DNA of 64,000 bases from Dryococelus australis (GCA_029891345.1 CM057009.1:307498666-307562665); one strand, 5' to 3'; positions 1 through 11,348 are shown, numbered from the stretch's first letter. A program made the numbers and translations. Notes: generated by a model not told the origin, from the letters alone.

Positions 1-600
1 CAAGTTTCGTTTGAAATTATTGGAATATAGGCAGGCACCCGATCAGACCATGAAAGAGTTTGAGAAGCATATTTAGGGTATAGTACAGGTGTTAGGGTAT
101 CCTTGTGAAGAAAACCATTTTAAGCAAATTATTTTTTATAACATCCACCCACTGCACAGTCGTTTTTTTTCTGTTTTGCCAGCAAACCTGTAACACTGAA
201 TTAATTGCTAAAGTTGGTGCCTGAAGTTGAGAGGACCCTTAAGGTTTGCACAGTAGATATGATACCCGAGGCTAAGTCTCTGAATAAGGTCAAGGGCGTG
301 AGTAAGGTAACTAGATATAGTGTTATTTGTGGATTAAATAACCATCTTGCTAAGCCTTGCTATCGTAAACAGGAAGTGTTAGCTTTGATACCTCAATGTG
401 AGGTAGTTATAAATCAGAACGTACAAAAAGATCTTGGTATTTTCAGATCCAATCTGTGCAGGGATGACAAAGGTAATTTCAGGCAGGAATGTTAAATCCC
501 AGGAAAAATGAGCGATTTAACGAGTATTCTTGTTTCAGTTGCCATCAGAAAGGGCACATTAAAAACAATTTTCCAGAAGGTAAAAGTAAGGTTATGGGAG
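1..600 (+). pseudogene. gag: gypsy gag (capsid C-terminus and nucleocapsid), partial
   Basis: Gag packages the retroelement RNA. The window opens inside the capsid region, readable across stops at about 77 and 190. The nucleocapsid zinc knuckle lies at 529-572 and reads C-F-S-C-H-Q-K-G-H-I-K-N-N-F: the C-x2-C-x4-H part is present, but the final zinc-binding cysteine is replaced by phenylalanine. Two frames are needed (205-495 and 489-701), so at least one frameshift separates capsid from knuckle. Protease follows directly. Assignment as gag rests on position and the knuckle; capsid similarity is only suggestive. Confidence 0.65.
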
Positions 601-1785
601 AGTCGGCAGTACAGGTGATATCGTTTGAGCGACAGCTTGGGTTACGGTACATCCCAGTAGCAATAGCAGGGAAGGTTGTGGTTGCTGCACTATTGGATTA
701 AGGAGCATCGTGCTCACTGATTGATCAAGATTTTGGTAATTTTTTTGCTTAAGTCACTACCCAAAGTGCTCATTAGGGTATGTAAGGAGGAAGAAAAAGT
801 GTTTTCCATGGCCAATGGTGGTATTTTAACCTCACATGGTGTGGCGATATTTAAGATTAAGATATCACATTCGTCCTTGAAATTTACATTTAGGATTTTG
901 TATGGTCTTTCGCATGACCTCATTCTTGGAATTTATTTCTTTAGTAAAACACAAGCTCTTTTAGATATTGCCAAGAAAGAGTTAATGTTTTCCTTTTGCA
1001 GTTCTCAATTAATAGAAGTAAATTCAACTCGGATTCACACATTTGATCTGTCAGTAAAAACAGTTAAGTCTGGGGAAAATATCCATGAGGAAAGTTTACA
1101 GTTATTGCACCAGGAATTTAGTGATGTCATAACCAGCAAGTTGGGGCACTATAGTAAACAACCCATAGTTTTGAGGTTAAAGAATCAGGAGCCTGTATCA
1201 TCGGCACCCTATCGAGTAACACCCCCTAAATTAAGGATTTTCAGGAAAATCATCCACGTATTAGAACGGGATGATGTGGTTGAGCCTCCAGAGAGTAATT
1301 TATCTAGCCCATCATTTTTGATTCCTAAGAAAACACCAGGGGATTATCGCGTTACATGCGATTATAGGAAGGTAAATAAACAGATTTTTGTGGATCCTTA
1401 CGCATTGCCCACAATAGAGAGTGTTTTCCAGCATGTGGGGAAGGCCTGGTATTTCTCAATTTTTGACCTCAATTCGGTCTTTTTACGAGTAGATCTGCAT
1501 CCAGACTCTCGAGGAGTTTTGGCGTTTGTCACCACATGGGGGTAGTTTCAATGGAAGAGACTTCCGATGGGTGTGAATTATGGCCCGCAGGCAATATCTA
1601 GTGATTTTCCAGGTTTTGGGTAAATAACAGTATAATTTTCTGTTCACTTCGATGATGTTTGTGTGTACACAAATACGTTTAAGGGACATTTAGTACATCT
1701 AAGGTTGTTTTTAATACATTTAAGGGAGGCTGGACTGACAGTGAATCAAGACAAGGTAATGTGGGCGGAAACCTACGTGAGATAT
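601..1785 (+). pseudogene. pol: gypsy protease and reverse transcriptase N-terminal part
   Basis: The protease active-site region is near 690-720: the codon after the catalytic Asp is a stop (TAA at 700-702), followed by G-A-S, so the D-[ST]-G triad is broken. RT begins near 1130 and has the usual gypsy blocks: P-Y-R-V-T-P near 1210, S-S-P-S-F-L-I-P-K-K near 1305, D-Y-R-K-V-N near 1360, and F-S-I-F-D-L-N near 1455. A TAG at 1543-1545 interrupts the frame, which then continues. The catalytic box near 1647-1662 reads F-D-D-V where active gypsy RTs have Y-[VLI]-D-D, so the two aspartates survive in a changed setting. The coding sequence is cut at 1785 by insertion of the DNA transposon and resumes at 4616. 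Confidence 0.85.
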
Positions 1786-1819
1786 GAGGCATTCAGAAGC
1801 CATGCCGACTAACACCATT
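1786..1819 (+). repeat. Left terminal inverted repeat of the 2.8-kb transposon
   Basis: This end matches the reverse complement of 4578-4611 with about five differences in 34 positions. The core TTCAGAAGCCATGCCGACTA lies at 1792-1811. The direct ATAT target duplication sits immediately outside. Confidence 0.85.
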
Positions 1820-2127
1820 TTTTGTAATTTTCGTGTCCTCCATGTTGTGGTATTGGAAGTTATGCGATCTTTTCAGTGGCGAAAATGATTAACTCCATAG
1901 GTCTACAGATCACCACTAGAATGCGCTAACACTTTGGGCATCTGAAAAATTCACCCGATGTTTCAATTGCCACAGTGATTAACTCCATGAAACGTGTTAT
2001 TGTCCTGTTGTTTACTCCAGTCGTTGTTGTTTGAAAGGTTGTGTTTTGTTATTGTAATGTACATGGTGGTCACTGACTTTCACTAGTCACATTGTTTAAT
2101 AATAATAATAACTAGTGTTAACTGTAA

Positions 2128-4125
2128 ATGAGTGGTTCTGACAGTAAAAGTGATAAGCATAGCACAATGAGTGATATTTCTGTCGACGATTCAGACATTG
2201 ATCCAGACTACATCCCTGAACCGGTGGCAGGTAGGCTTAAATGAGATGTAAAAGTGCAAACTCTGAATTAAATGTAGGGAATATAGTGCCACATATTGAA
2301 GGCAGTAAAATGAGTATTAGTAGACCAATTGATGATGCTTCTGAAGTGGAAAGTAATGATTCGACAGGTTCAAATTTGGAGGCTAGGACGAAGGAACCAA
2401 GAGGCCATAAACGTGCAAGGAATCCAGAAAATTGGAAGAGGGCACAGAACAAGAAATGAGACTATCTGGTCAAGAGTACAAAACGAGAGTAGGTAACACA
2501 GTTCAAACAAACGTTTTCAGTGATAAACTTTGTAATTGTGCAAGAGAGTGCAATGCAAACATTTCCGCAAACTATAGAGAAAACTTATTCAAATCATTCT
2601 ACAGCCTTCCTGATCATTCTCAGTAAAACATATTTCTTCGTGGCTGTATAACACCAAGTAGTAAGTAGTATTAGCAGACATCAACCCAACAATAACTCAA
2701 AAGGTCCAAGAAGCTACAGTTTTTCATCTTTTTTATGCATCGAAAGTGATGAAGTTCGGGTATGTAAGAAATACTTTAGGGGAACCTTCCAAGTGTTTGA
2801 TGGTAGAATTTACAGCAGCAGTGTTAAATATGGTGTCAGTCTTGTTTTAGACACAAGAGGTCATTCTACTCCAGGCAACAAGGTTGATACCTGATGTGGT
2901 AAACCAAATAATTAATTTACAGCCTACTCTAACTATTACACTAGAGTACACAATTAAAACTGGAAATACTTGAACTCCGATAAAACTGTCAAGAAAATGT
3001 ATGATATGTATGTTTTGTGGTGCAATGAAAATGGCAAATGCCCTGTAAAGGAGAAAATGTATTAACATGTCTTCTCATCTCAATTTAATTTGCAGTTTAA
3101 GCCCCCTGTGAAAGATACTTGCCAGGTTTGTGATGTCTTAATGGCAAAACTTTTAAATGCAAGTGAAGAGGAAAAGGTAGGAATTGAATTGGAAAGGGAA
3201 TTACATCTTAAAAGAGCAGAAAATGCAAGAAAAAGTTTAAAAGACGACAAGCAAAAGTGCTCTGATGATTACTATGTGGTGACTTTTGATTTATAAAAAG
3301 CTCTTGTATTCCCGAAACTATCAACCTCAATTGCATACTATAAGAGAAACATGTATATTTACAACTTGGGTATACATGTAATTAATGATAATAAATGTTA
3401 CATGCATGCCTGGCTGGAAACTGAAGGCTCAAGGGGATCGCAAGAATTTGCTGCGTGCCTAATGAAACACATAACTTGTCACACTAGCAACATTAAACAT
3501 ATTGTTACATACTCAGACAGTTGTGGTGGACAAAATCGTAACATCAAAATAGTAATAACCTTAATGAAACTCCTGCAAAATTGAAGATATTAGAACCGAA
3601 ATTATAGTCCTAGAGTACTTAATTCCAGGTCACAGCTACTTACCGAATGATTATGATTTTTCATTCATATAAAAACGAGCAAAAACATCCAGTGACACAT
3701 TTTCACCACGGGATTGGTACAACGTTATAATTGAGTGCAGGAATAAAAATAAGTATTTCTTGATTGAAATGAGCCGTGAAGACTTATTTTCAACAAAAGC
3801 CTTAGAAGACACCATCACAAATAGGAAGAAGACTAGCAGAGGAGATCCTGTTAATTGGTTACAAATGAGAAAGATCAGGCTTGACAAACAGACCCCTTTG
3901 CCATTAAGTTCAAAACTAAGTTTTTACCTGAAAAGCCATTCACAGAACTCAACATTCAGAAGAAAAATAAATGTTTTTTTGGTCGTCCACCAACCAGCCT
4001 TGGGAATATTCCGCAAGAACTCATGTGTCCCACAACAAGACCCATTACAATGGGGAAAAAAAGGACATGATGGATTTATTGAAATACATTCCTCCTGTAC
4101 ACCACACATATTTCAAGGGTCTTAA
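2128..4125 (+). pseudogene. DUF7869-like presumed transposase, broken
   Basis: This is the only coding content of the transposon and probably its transposase. The start at 2128 (M-S-G-S-D) leads into a short acidic N-terminus. A GT-rich junction near 2229 (GGCAG|GTAGG) could be a splice donor or just a frameshift. A basic segment follows (R-K-R-A-R-N-P-E-N-W near 2410), then a cysteine cluster C-N-C-A-R-E-C near 2535. Downstream are F-D-L near 3287 and S-D-S-C-G-G-Q-N-R-N near 3516, a signature I associate with insect DUF7869 proteins, and a C-terminal D-P-V-N-W-L near 3846. The aspartates in the F-D-L and S-D-S motifs could be DDE catalytic residues; that is inference. Stops and frameshifts occur throughout, so the gene is dead. 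Confidence 0.7.
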
Positions 4126-4577
4126 CCTGAGAGAGGAATTTTAGAATCTCAGCTAATCAGTGGTGATGAATCATATAGTTACTCTGAATAAACTATGAAT
4201 GGACTGATTTTCCATACAAAATGTATTGTACTTAGTGATCTTTTGTAAAACAAAAATGTTGTCATGCTGCTATGTGTCTGCTTAAAACAACAATTAACAT
4301 TAGACAGAACATAAACTTACTTTTTTAATACATGGATTTGTGCATAAAATATTCTGATTATTTCTGAATACTTTTCAGTTGCTAATTTGATTAACGACAT
4401 GTAAAAAGAATTTATTTTGTTTTATTCTTACATATATTTTTGTACGGTTAAAAATAAGTTAATAAAATTTATTGGTGTGTGAGACAAAGTAAAAAATCAT
4501 GAAATGACGAAAATAATACTGCTAGAATTTTTAATTGGCAAAAATATTTATTGCATCATTGCTGTACATTTACTACC

Positions 4578-4611
4578 AATGGAGTTAGCCGGCATGGCTA
4601 CTGAACGTCTC
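4578..4611 (-). repeat. Right terminal inverted repeat of the 2.8-kb transposon
   Basis: This is the inverted partner of 1786-1819 and ends in CTC directly before the second ATAT copy at 4612-4615. Confidence 0.85.
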
Positions 4612-4615
4612 ATAT

Positions 4616-5300
4616 TTTGGTTTGGTTGTTTCAGAAGGGACATTATTGATGGACCCTTAGAAGATTGGCTCTGTTGTATATTTTCCCGCCTCTAAGTACC
4701 TGCGTGGTGTTCGCCGATTTCTTGGTTTGGTTGGATTTTACTCAAAGTTCATACAAAATTTTGCGAGATAGCTGACACTTTAAATGTTTTAAAGAGAAAA
4801 GGGGCAGAGTTTGTTTGGGGAGATGCTCAAAAGCATGCCTTTTGCTTGCTGAAAGAAAAAATTGCTACTCCACCTGTTCTCCAATTGCCATGTTTTGATC
4901 AGCAGTTCATTTTGCAAGTGGACGCTAGCCCAAAGGCTTTGAGGGCTGTCCTCTATCAAGAGGTAGAAGGGAATCTAGCTCCTATTTCTTACACAAGTCG
5001 ACTCCTTAATCCAGATGAGCAGAGATACTCAGCCTACGAGAAGAAGGTGTTGGCCACCAAGTATGAAATGGAGAAGTACAGAGATTATCTGGAAGTTGCC
5101 GAGTTCACCTTGAACACAGATAACCACACACTCAGCTGGTTTTTGTCAACAAATAAACCAGTGGGACATCTAGCTCGCTGGCTAGGTCGACTCACGTGTT
5201 TCAAATTTAATGTGCAGCATATAAAGCATATATAAGTTGACAATGTGGTAGCCGATGCACTATCTAGGATGTTCGACTCGGATAAAATTTTGTGTGGAAC
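4616..5300 (+). pseudogene. pol: gypsy RT C-terminal part and RNase H
   Basis: RT resumes directly after the inserted transposon, with one in-frame stop near 4663 and a frameshift near 4770. R-R-F-L-G-L-V-G-F-Y-S-K-F-I (about 4708-4753) is the usual end of gypsy RT. RNase H is open over 4846-5235: it carries the catalytic Asp in Q-V-D-A-S (4915-4929), a Y-S-A-Y-E-K block with the expected Glu, and T-D-N-H (about 5118). It removes the RNA strand after reverse transcription. A TAA at 5233-5235 ends the open frame, but recognisable sequence (D-N-V-V-A-D-A-L-S-R) runs on to about 5270. Confidence 0.85.
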
Positions 5301-5660
5301 CACCATAGTCTGTGAATATTGTTTCTCCTGTTATGCCTTCTGCAAACAGATCTAGTGTTTTTTGCCAAACTGATAGGGTCTGCAATAATGTTTCGAAGGG
5401 GATGGATACCAGTATTGAAAGTGAATCAGGCCTTTCATCGTCCACCAATAATGGTAATGTGAATTCAGATGTTCCTGAGGGAAAACAAGTTGGGACCCTC
5501 CAAGATTTCCCTCAGGCGTACCTTAATTTGCAACACCATCAGGGAATTGAATATGACTGTAAGCAGATTAAGGGGGCTATTGATTCTGGTTAAGGTGGTC
5601 CCTATGACGTTCGAAAAAGGCTGATAGATTTAGTTGCTGCTAAAACGGGGAAATTTTGTA
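5301..5660 (+). pseudogene. gypsy linker between RNase H and integrase
   Basis: A 93-codon open stretch (5312-5593) is rich in Ser and Asn and has no recognised domain. Its position fits the tether region that separates RNase H from integrase in many gypsy elements. A stop at 5591-5593 separates it from the integrase zinc-binding region. Confidence 0.45.
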
Positions 5661-6760
5661 TATTTGTTTTATCAGTTTTGCGGGAACAAATTTTCAAATA
5701 TTGTCATAATACCTTTTTCGGGGCGCACCTTGGACAGGATATAACAGTATCCAGGATAAGGAAAATGTTTCATTGGCCCAGAATGACTGCCGATATTGAA
5801 GATCTGGTAAAGGCATATCTTAATTGTCAGAGGGCGAAGGCCCGTAATGTCAAGAATATTAGCCCGTATAGTTCAAAGATTGCTACCTTCCCCTGGGAGC
5901 GATTATACCTGAAAGTGTTTGGTCCTTTGCCACATACGACTTCTGGGTTCACCTCTATACTGGCCATTGTTTACAGTTTTAGTAAATTTTTGTTTTTCTT
6001 TCCTTTATGCACAATTAAGTCGGTAGAAATTTGTAGGATTTTGAGTCAGTGCCTTTTCCCAGTATTCGTATTTTCTATGAATATTGTAACCGATAATGCC
6101 ACCTACTTTGTGTCGGTGGAGGTGAAGAATTTAGCCTTTGCTTGGGGCATTAAGTTGGTACAGACCACTCCTTGTTATCCACAAGCCATCCTGGTGGAAA
6201 GGTATAACCGGAATCTGAAGGTAGCTCTGAGAGCTTTTCAAAGTGGAACACATAAGGGATGGGATTTGGTTTTGTATCAATTCTCGCTTGCATTAAACAA
6301 TGTCGTAAGTGACGCGACCCATAAGGTTACTTTGGAGGTGTATTTTTGGACGAAGGTTATTTCATCCCCTTATTCATGCTTGTGGTTTACACAGCTTTTG
6401 TTGGGATGTTGGAAGTAAGAAGTCTTTGGAGGAAGTATGTGCAGAGGCCTTCAGAAGTACCATTGGAAGTTGGCAGCACGGAAGGGGTTTTCTAGCGGTA
6501 CAGTGACTTTAAAGTCGGGGATAAGGTCATGGTAGAAATTCATTTTCTTAGCAATAAGGCCGCGCAGTTCAGCGCCAAGCTCACTTCTGAGTACCACGGA
6601 CCTTTCAGGATACTCAGGTTCTTGATCCCTGTTATGGTAGTATTGGAGGATGTGTCGCAGAAAGGGATGGTGATTAATAGTCATGTGACACAATTGAAGA
6701 TGTGTACCACTCAATGGTGTGGTGTAAATGAGCTATCACTGATTGTGGTCATGTCATAAA
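5661..6760 (+). pseudogene. pol: gypsy integrase, mutated catalytic core
   Basis: Integrase joins the cDNA to host DNA. The N-terminal H-H-C-C zinc region spans about 5700-5840 (H-N-T-F-F-G-A-H-L-G, then a cysteine in L-N-C-Q where two would be expected, so the finger is damaged). The core starts at W-E-R-L-Y (about 5898), but the first catalytic Asp appears replaced by Lys (L-Y-L-K-V-F-G-P-L-P). The second Asp is kept in V-T-D-N-A (about 6088) and the Glu in L-V-E-R-Y-N-R-N (about 6191). Frame breaks occur near 6410 and 6505, after which a C-terminal piece (G-D-K-V-M-V-E to about 6710) is recognisable. The core was therefore probably inactive apart from the frameshifts. Confidence 0.85.
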
Positions 6761-7358
6761 TGCTTGTTGTCATTTAGAGTGTAATTTAGAGTGTACCTTG
6801 GATAATCTTGTTTAAGTTTTGTGTGTATTAAGAAGTGGGCTCCCTCGGGGACATTACTGACCACATTTTATGCTCATTTCGTTTTTTTAATCCATGCTCG
6901 TTTAATTATAAGAGGTTATATGTTTCATATATTGTGTTATTAATCTTGTAACAGATATTATTGTAGTTGTAATGTAGTATGGTTTTTGAAAAAATTTCTA
7001 CTGAGAGACCAACAGGCAATCATAAAGTCAAAATAGGTATTCCGTAACCCTTTTGGGGTCTGTGTGACCGATTTAGGAAGCTCCTGGTGGGGACTCCTGT
7101 TCAATAGAGCAGAGATAGGGCTCTTTTCTCCTGATGTTGACATATATATTTTCACAAGTTGCTTTCTCTTTTCGGTGGAGTTCCACTGGATGTTCCTGGA
7201 GCCATCGTAATGGTGATGCTGTGAAGTTTCTTCCCTGGACTGATGCGGAAGAAGAGTTGCTGGTTTTTCTTCGAAGCTGGCCACTTCGTCTTGGTTAATG
7301 GCATCTTCTTCTTAACATGACTGGACTACTTCTTCTTGGGGAGTGCTCCCCTTTAACC
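6761..7358 (+). other. Post-pol non-coding stretch of the gypsy element
   Basis: No envelope or other domain is recognised in any frame. A 108-codon minus-strand open frame (6958-7284) looks incidental. The stretch lies between the integrase stop and the polypurine tract, the normal place of the 3' untranslated part of a gypsy element. Confidence 0.5.
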
Positions 7359-7375
7359 GGGGGGGGGGGGGGGGA
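7359..7375 (+). other. Polypurine tract of the LTR element
   Basis: A run of 16 G followed by A lies directly before TGTGAGGGGC. A purine run touching the TG of the 3' LTR is the plus-strand priming site in LTR elements. The long pure G run may have grown by slippage after insertion. Confidence 0.6.
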
Positions 7376-8895
7376 TGTGAGGGGCTGGACCACGTCGCCA
7401 AACCCCTTCGAAAAATTATTACTGAACTATTAAATCAACGGGTTGGAGTACGTCGCCAAACGACCTCGAAAAATCATTAATTAAAATAAATAATGAACAA
7501 TTTAATCAGGGGGCTAGACAACATCGCCAATCACCCATTCGAACAAAAACAGTGTTTGGTTACCTGCATTTTGTGTCGGCGAAAAGCTCGACGGCACGAA
7601 CATTTAAACACGCTGCTTTTGGTGTTAAAAACCTCCAATGTGGCTTAAAATTATTACATGCTTACCTTGCAACGTTCTCGCCACGTCCCTGTTACCTTTA
7701 AAAGACGTTGGAAGACCCGGGTTAACAGGAAATTGTGCACTAATGTGCGTGCCATTTCTCCACGAGTAGCAGCGACCAGCCTTGCAGACAACGGTGTAGC
7801 GGAAGGCATTTGGGCGGTTCGCCACCTGGTAGCATCGCCTTCGGTGGCAGGCGCGGAGAACTGCTCGCACCTGTGCGCGCGCTGTCCCAAACTGTGACGT
7901 CTGGTTATGCCAGTTCCGGCAACTTGGTCAACATGCCGGAAGTTTGATTTCGTATCTCAATATTATTGGTGGTTTATTTTTCAATTATGGAAACCCCTAA
8001 GGGAAATATGTGTCCGCTACGTCGGTTCACCTTATTTGGCAACATTGACCGACATTGGTCGTGAATATCACGACCCCGATAGGGATAATTGAAAATGCCT
8101 TGTATTTCTTGGAAATACGTTATTTTCTGAGGAAAATAATGTGATTGGTGTCGCTTTGTGGAGGAACTGGGTATATTATCACTGTACATGGTTCGTTCGG
8201 GGCAGTCAGCGGCTTCGAGGGGGCAAACCTCTACCAGATAAGTATAATTCTTCATTTGATACACACAAATGTAGGCTCATCAAGCTAATAGGATCTTCAA
8301 GTCATTTTGACGTTAGGCGAGGGCTGTGGTGGCCGGAATTTTTAAATTCTTTAAAATGAAAGCGGAATGTTGTTCTCTTATTCGAAATCTGATAAGGGGT
8401 GTAAAGTAATGTTACCTTCTGTAACCACATTGTTCACCCTTCCGAAAATCCGTGACCAAGTAATTTTAGAATGAAAATTGTGGTTGTAAATGCTTGTGAC
8501 CAATATAATAATTATGAAATTTGGTCTTAATATTTTGAAACCAAGTTACGCCTTATTGAGGCAGTAATCTTTTTTAACCAATTCACGTTTTGGTCCGGCT
8601 ATGGTAGTCGATGCTTAGGACTTTGTCGTTTTTAGAATATTTGTAAACAAATGTAAAACTTTACCAAGTTTGGAAAGACTTTATATATTAGCATTTGCTC
8701 GCGGGAGTTAAGGCTGGGGATTGTCAGAAATTGCTCCTATCCACTTGGGATCGCGAGGATAAATACTGTGTAAAATATGAGGTTACAATTGTTCATTGAT
8801 TCATGACTAGTAAAGTAATATGTGATATATTGGGTTCTCTTGTGTAGGAATAAAACTTATTTTCTAAAAGTTCAGTGTAAAACGTTGGCACGACA
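7376..8895 (+). repeat. Probable 3' LTR of the gypsy element
   Basis: It starts with TG directly after the polypurine tract. The first 170 bases hold three imperfect units of 58-68 bp beginning near 7381, 7439 and 7508, each with a variant of GACNACGTCGCCAA, which could be regulatory repeats. Near its other end are a TATA-like GATAAATACTG (about 8758) and AATAAAA (8849). The 3' limit is placed at ACA (8893-8895) only because LTRs end in CA; without the 5' LTR it cannot be confirmed. Several 60-80-codon open frames inside look incidental. Confidence 0.45.
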
Positions 8896-9517
8896 GTATT
8901 TAATCACCATTTTGTATGATAGTAATTTTTTTGAGGTGATTTGCCTAGTGTAAATTGTGATGGCCTTCTGTCTTGCTAAATGGCCAGTTATTTGCATTTA
9001 TATTACCCATATATTATTGTTAAAAATCAAAGCACTAGGTGGGTAAAAGCGAAGTTATGTACCTGAAATGAATATTATCGGTTTACTCCTTTTTATGGTA
9101 ACTTGGTGTTTTATGCATATGTTAATCAATATGGGATTAGAGGTAAGGAAGTCCATGTTTGCTATTCCACATGTAATATGGACAACAAATTAAAAGAATT
9201 GAAAAAACTTAGCAAAAATAAAAGAGAACTACCACACTTCTTTGTATTGGTTATAAGTTGTTTACCACAAATTATCTCACCCTTACATTGCAAATAATAA
9301 TATATTGTTCCTATGCATGGTGTTTTGCCATTTGGTGTTCTGTAGATTTTGCTAGGTCTTTGCGCAAATCTGGCCTTGCTACGCCCTTAGCTTAGGACGT
9401 AGCACGGTCAGAAAGGAATTATTTTGTTGCAGTAATATCAGAATTTTTTTGCGAACTCTTGAAATACCGATGCACTATTAACCACATGCAAGTATGTTAA
9501 ATCACCCCATTTACTCT
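8896..9517. other. Unassigned AT-rich DNA
   Basis: A 64-codon open frame at 9103-9297 resembles nothing I know. No repeat structure or RNA gene was seen. The stretch lies between the LTR-like sequence and the 107-bp satellite. Confidence 0.4.
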
Positions 9518-10715
9518 GTACCATTGGTACGCTCTAAACACGCTGCGCAAACTTACTGTCTGCGAGTTGCTACAGCAGTGAGCACAGACTTATACTGGTA
9601 ACAGAATGTATACCATAGTATACTGTTCCATCGCTCTGCTCTAAATGCACTGCACAAACTTACTGTCTGCGAGACGCCACAGCAGTGAGCACAGACTTGG
9701 ACTGGTAACAGACTGTGTACCGTAGTATACTGTTCCATCGTTCTGCTCTAAATTCTCTGCACAAACTTACTCTCTGCGAGTTACCACAGCAACGAGCACA
9801 GACTTGGACTGGTAACAAATTGTGTACCGTAGTATACTGTTCCATCGCTCCGGTAAAAACGCACTGCGCAAATTTGCTGTCTGCGAGTTGTCACAGACGT
9901 GAGCACAGACTTGGACTGGTAACAGAATGTGTACCATAATATACTGTTCCATAGTTCTGCTCTAAATTCTCTGCACAAACTTACTCTCTGCGAGTTACCA
10001 CAGCAATGAGCACAGACTTGGACTAGTAACAAATTGTGTACCGTAGTATACTGTTCCATCGCTCCGGTAAAAACGCACTGCGCAAACTTGCTGTCTGCGA
10101 GTTGTCACAGACGTGAGCACAGACTTGGACTGGTAACAGAATGTGTACCATAATATACTGTTCCATAGTTCTGCTCTAAATTCTCTGCACAAACTTACTC
10201 TCTGCGAGTTACCACAGCAACGAGCACAGACTTGGACTTGTAACAAATTGTGTACCGTAGTATACTGTTCCATCGCTCCGGTAAAAACGCACTGCGCAAA
10301 CTTGCTGTCTGCGAGTTGTCACAGACGTGAGCACAGACTTGGACTGGTAACAGAATGTGTACCATAATATACTGTTCCATAGTTCTGCTCTAAATTCTCT
10401 GCACAAACTTACTCTCTGCGAGTTACCACAGCAACGAGCACAGACTTGGACTGGTAACAAATTGTGTACCGTAGTATACTGTTCCATCGCTCCGGTAAAA
10501 ACGCACTGCGCAAACTTGCTGTCTGCGAGTTGTTACAGACGTGAGCACAGACTTGGACTGGTAACAGAATGTGTACCATAGTATACTGTTCCATCGTTCT
10601 GCTCTAAACGCACTGCGTAAACTTACTGTCTGCGAGTTGCCATAGCAGCGAGCACAGACTTGGACTGGTAACCGACTGTGTACCAAAGTATACTGTTCCA
10701 TTTGTCCGCTCTAAA
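9518..10715 (+). repeat. 107-bp satellite array with 214-bp higher-order units
   Basis: The phrase TGTTCCA recurs at 9624, 9731, 9838, 9945, 10052, 10159, 10266, 10373, 10480, 10587 and 10694, exactly every 107 bp, giving about 11 monomers. Two monomer types alternate: A (TCTGCTCTAAATTCTCTGCA) starts at 9738, 9952, 10166 and 10380; B (CGCTCCGGTAAAAACGCACT) starts at 9845, 10059, 10273 and 10487. A third type (two on the left, one on the right) flanks the four A-B dimers, and the last copy is truncated. Open frames on both strands across the array are by-products of the repeat. Confidence 0.95.
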
Positions 10716-11348
10716 CGAATGACGGATTACTGCATGGTGTTGCAGCACTGACAGTGCAATCTGACATCATGGTGTATTTGACGGAGTATGTAATATTAAC
10801 GGTAATTTAAGAAAAAAATTACAGTCTCTTCTATTAACCCTCGAAATTTGAGTATTCCGTTTTGTTATATCCAGTATAAAGTCAGTCACGAGGAATTCGA
10901 AAGACCACTATAACGGGATTTTCAGTTACAGAATAACACTTGCTCTCGTAAAGATAGTTCCAAGTTAACTTCCTTCATATAAATACAGAAAAATGTTCCA
11001 GAATAGGGCTTCTGATATCTTTGCGTGTGGGCGTTAGCTTATCTAACCGGATACTGGCTCCTGGACAATCGAACAGGGAATGTTGCTCACTGGCCTATAG
11101 GATTTCTGTATTGTGCTGTTGCTTTGCTTAACGACACTCTTTTATCTCCATTGGTGAGTGAATATCGTATGCGTAGGCTCGTCAAACTATCACAACAGAA
11201 GCAAGGGACATAAGCCATTACAAAATACGTATGGGATTGTAACCACTTGACGTTCCCTAATAACTTGCAGGGTTTACATAATGAACAAAGTGCAAAATTC
11301 ATTGAAAAGTATGACAGACAATTACAACATTTTCAGGAAATAGCAATT

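Larger units (their letters stand above)
1786..4611 (+). mobile_element. DUF7869-type DNA transposon inserted in gypsy RT
   Basis: The termini are imperfect inverted repeats of about 34 bp (1786-1819 and 4578-4611), starting GAG and sharing TTCAG-AGCCATGCCG-CTAAC-CCATT. They are flanked by a direct ATAT at 1782-1785 and 4612-4615. Removing the element and one ATAT rejoins the gypsy RT reading frame exactly, which fixes both boundaries and the 4-bp target duplication. The interior encodes one degraded protein (2128-4125); 4126-4577 is AT-rich and non-coding. A 4-bp AT-rich duplication is compatible with Sola-type elements, but I cannot assign the superfamily from memory of ends alone. Confidence 0.85.
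1..8895 (+). mobile_element. Degraded Ty3/gypsy LTR retrotransposon, 5' end outside window
   Basis: Domains appear in the canonical gypsy order: gag with a zinc knuckle, aspartic protease, reverse transcriptase, RNase H, zinc-binding and core integrase, then an integrase C-terminal part, a polypurine tract and an LTR-like stretch. That RT precedes integrase places it with Ty3/gypsy rather than Ty1/copia. The 5' LTR and the start of gag lie before base 1. The copy is dead: stop codons and frameshifts fall in every domain, and a separate DNA transposon (1786-4611) splits the RT. No envelope-like ORF is recognisable between the integrase and the polypurine tract. The 3' boundary is inferred only from TG...CA-type ends and is uncertain. 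Confidence 0.85.

Noticed and set aside
2237-2452. Minus-strand hydrophobic 71-codon ORF
   Set aside because: It lies exactly opposite the better-supported DUF7869-like reading frame.
6958-7284. 108-codon minus-strand ORF within the gypsy element
   Set aside because: It is antisense to the post-pol region of the retroelement, shows no motif, and retroelements rarely code there.
9553-10701. A series of similar 61- and 92-codon open frames on both strands
   Set aside because: They recur every 107 or 214 bp and exist in both directions; they are the satellite read as protein, without independent coding signs.
9518-10715. CRISPR-like array
   Set aside because: Units are contiguous 107-bp monomers without unique spacers, in clearly eukaryotic DNA.
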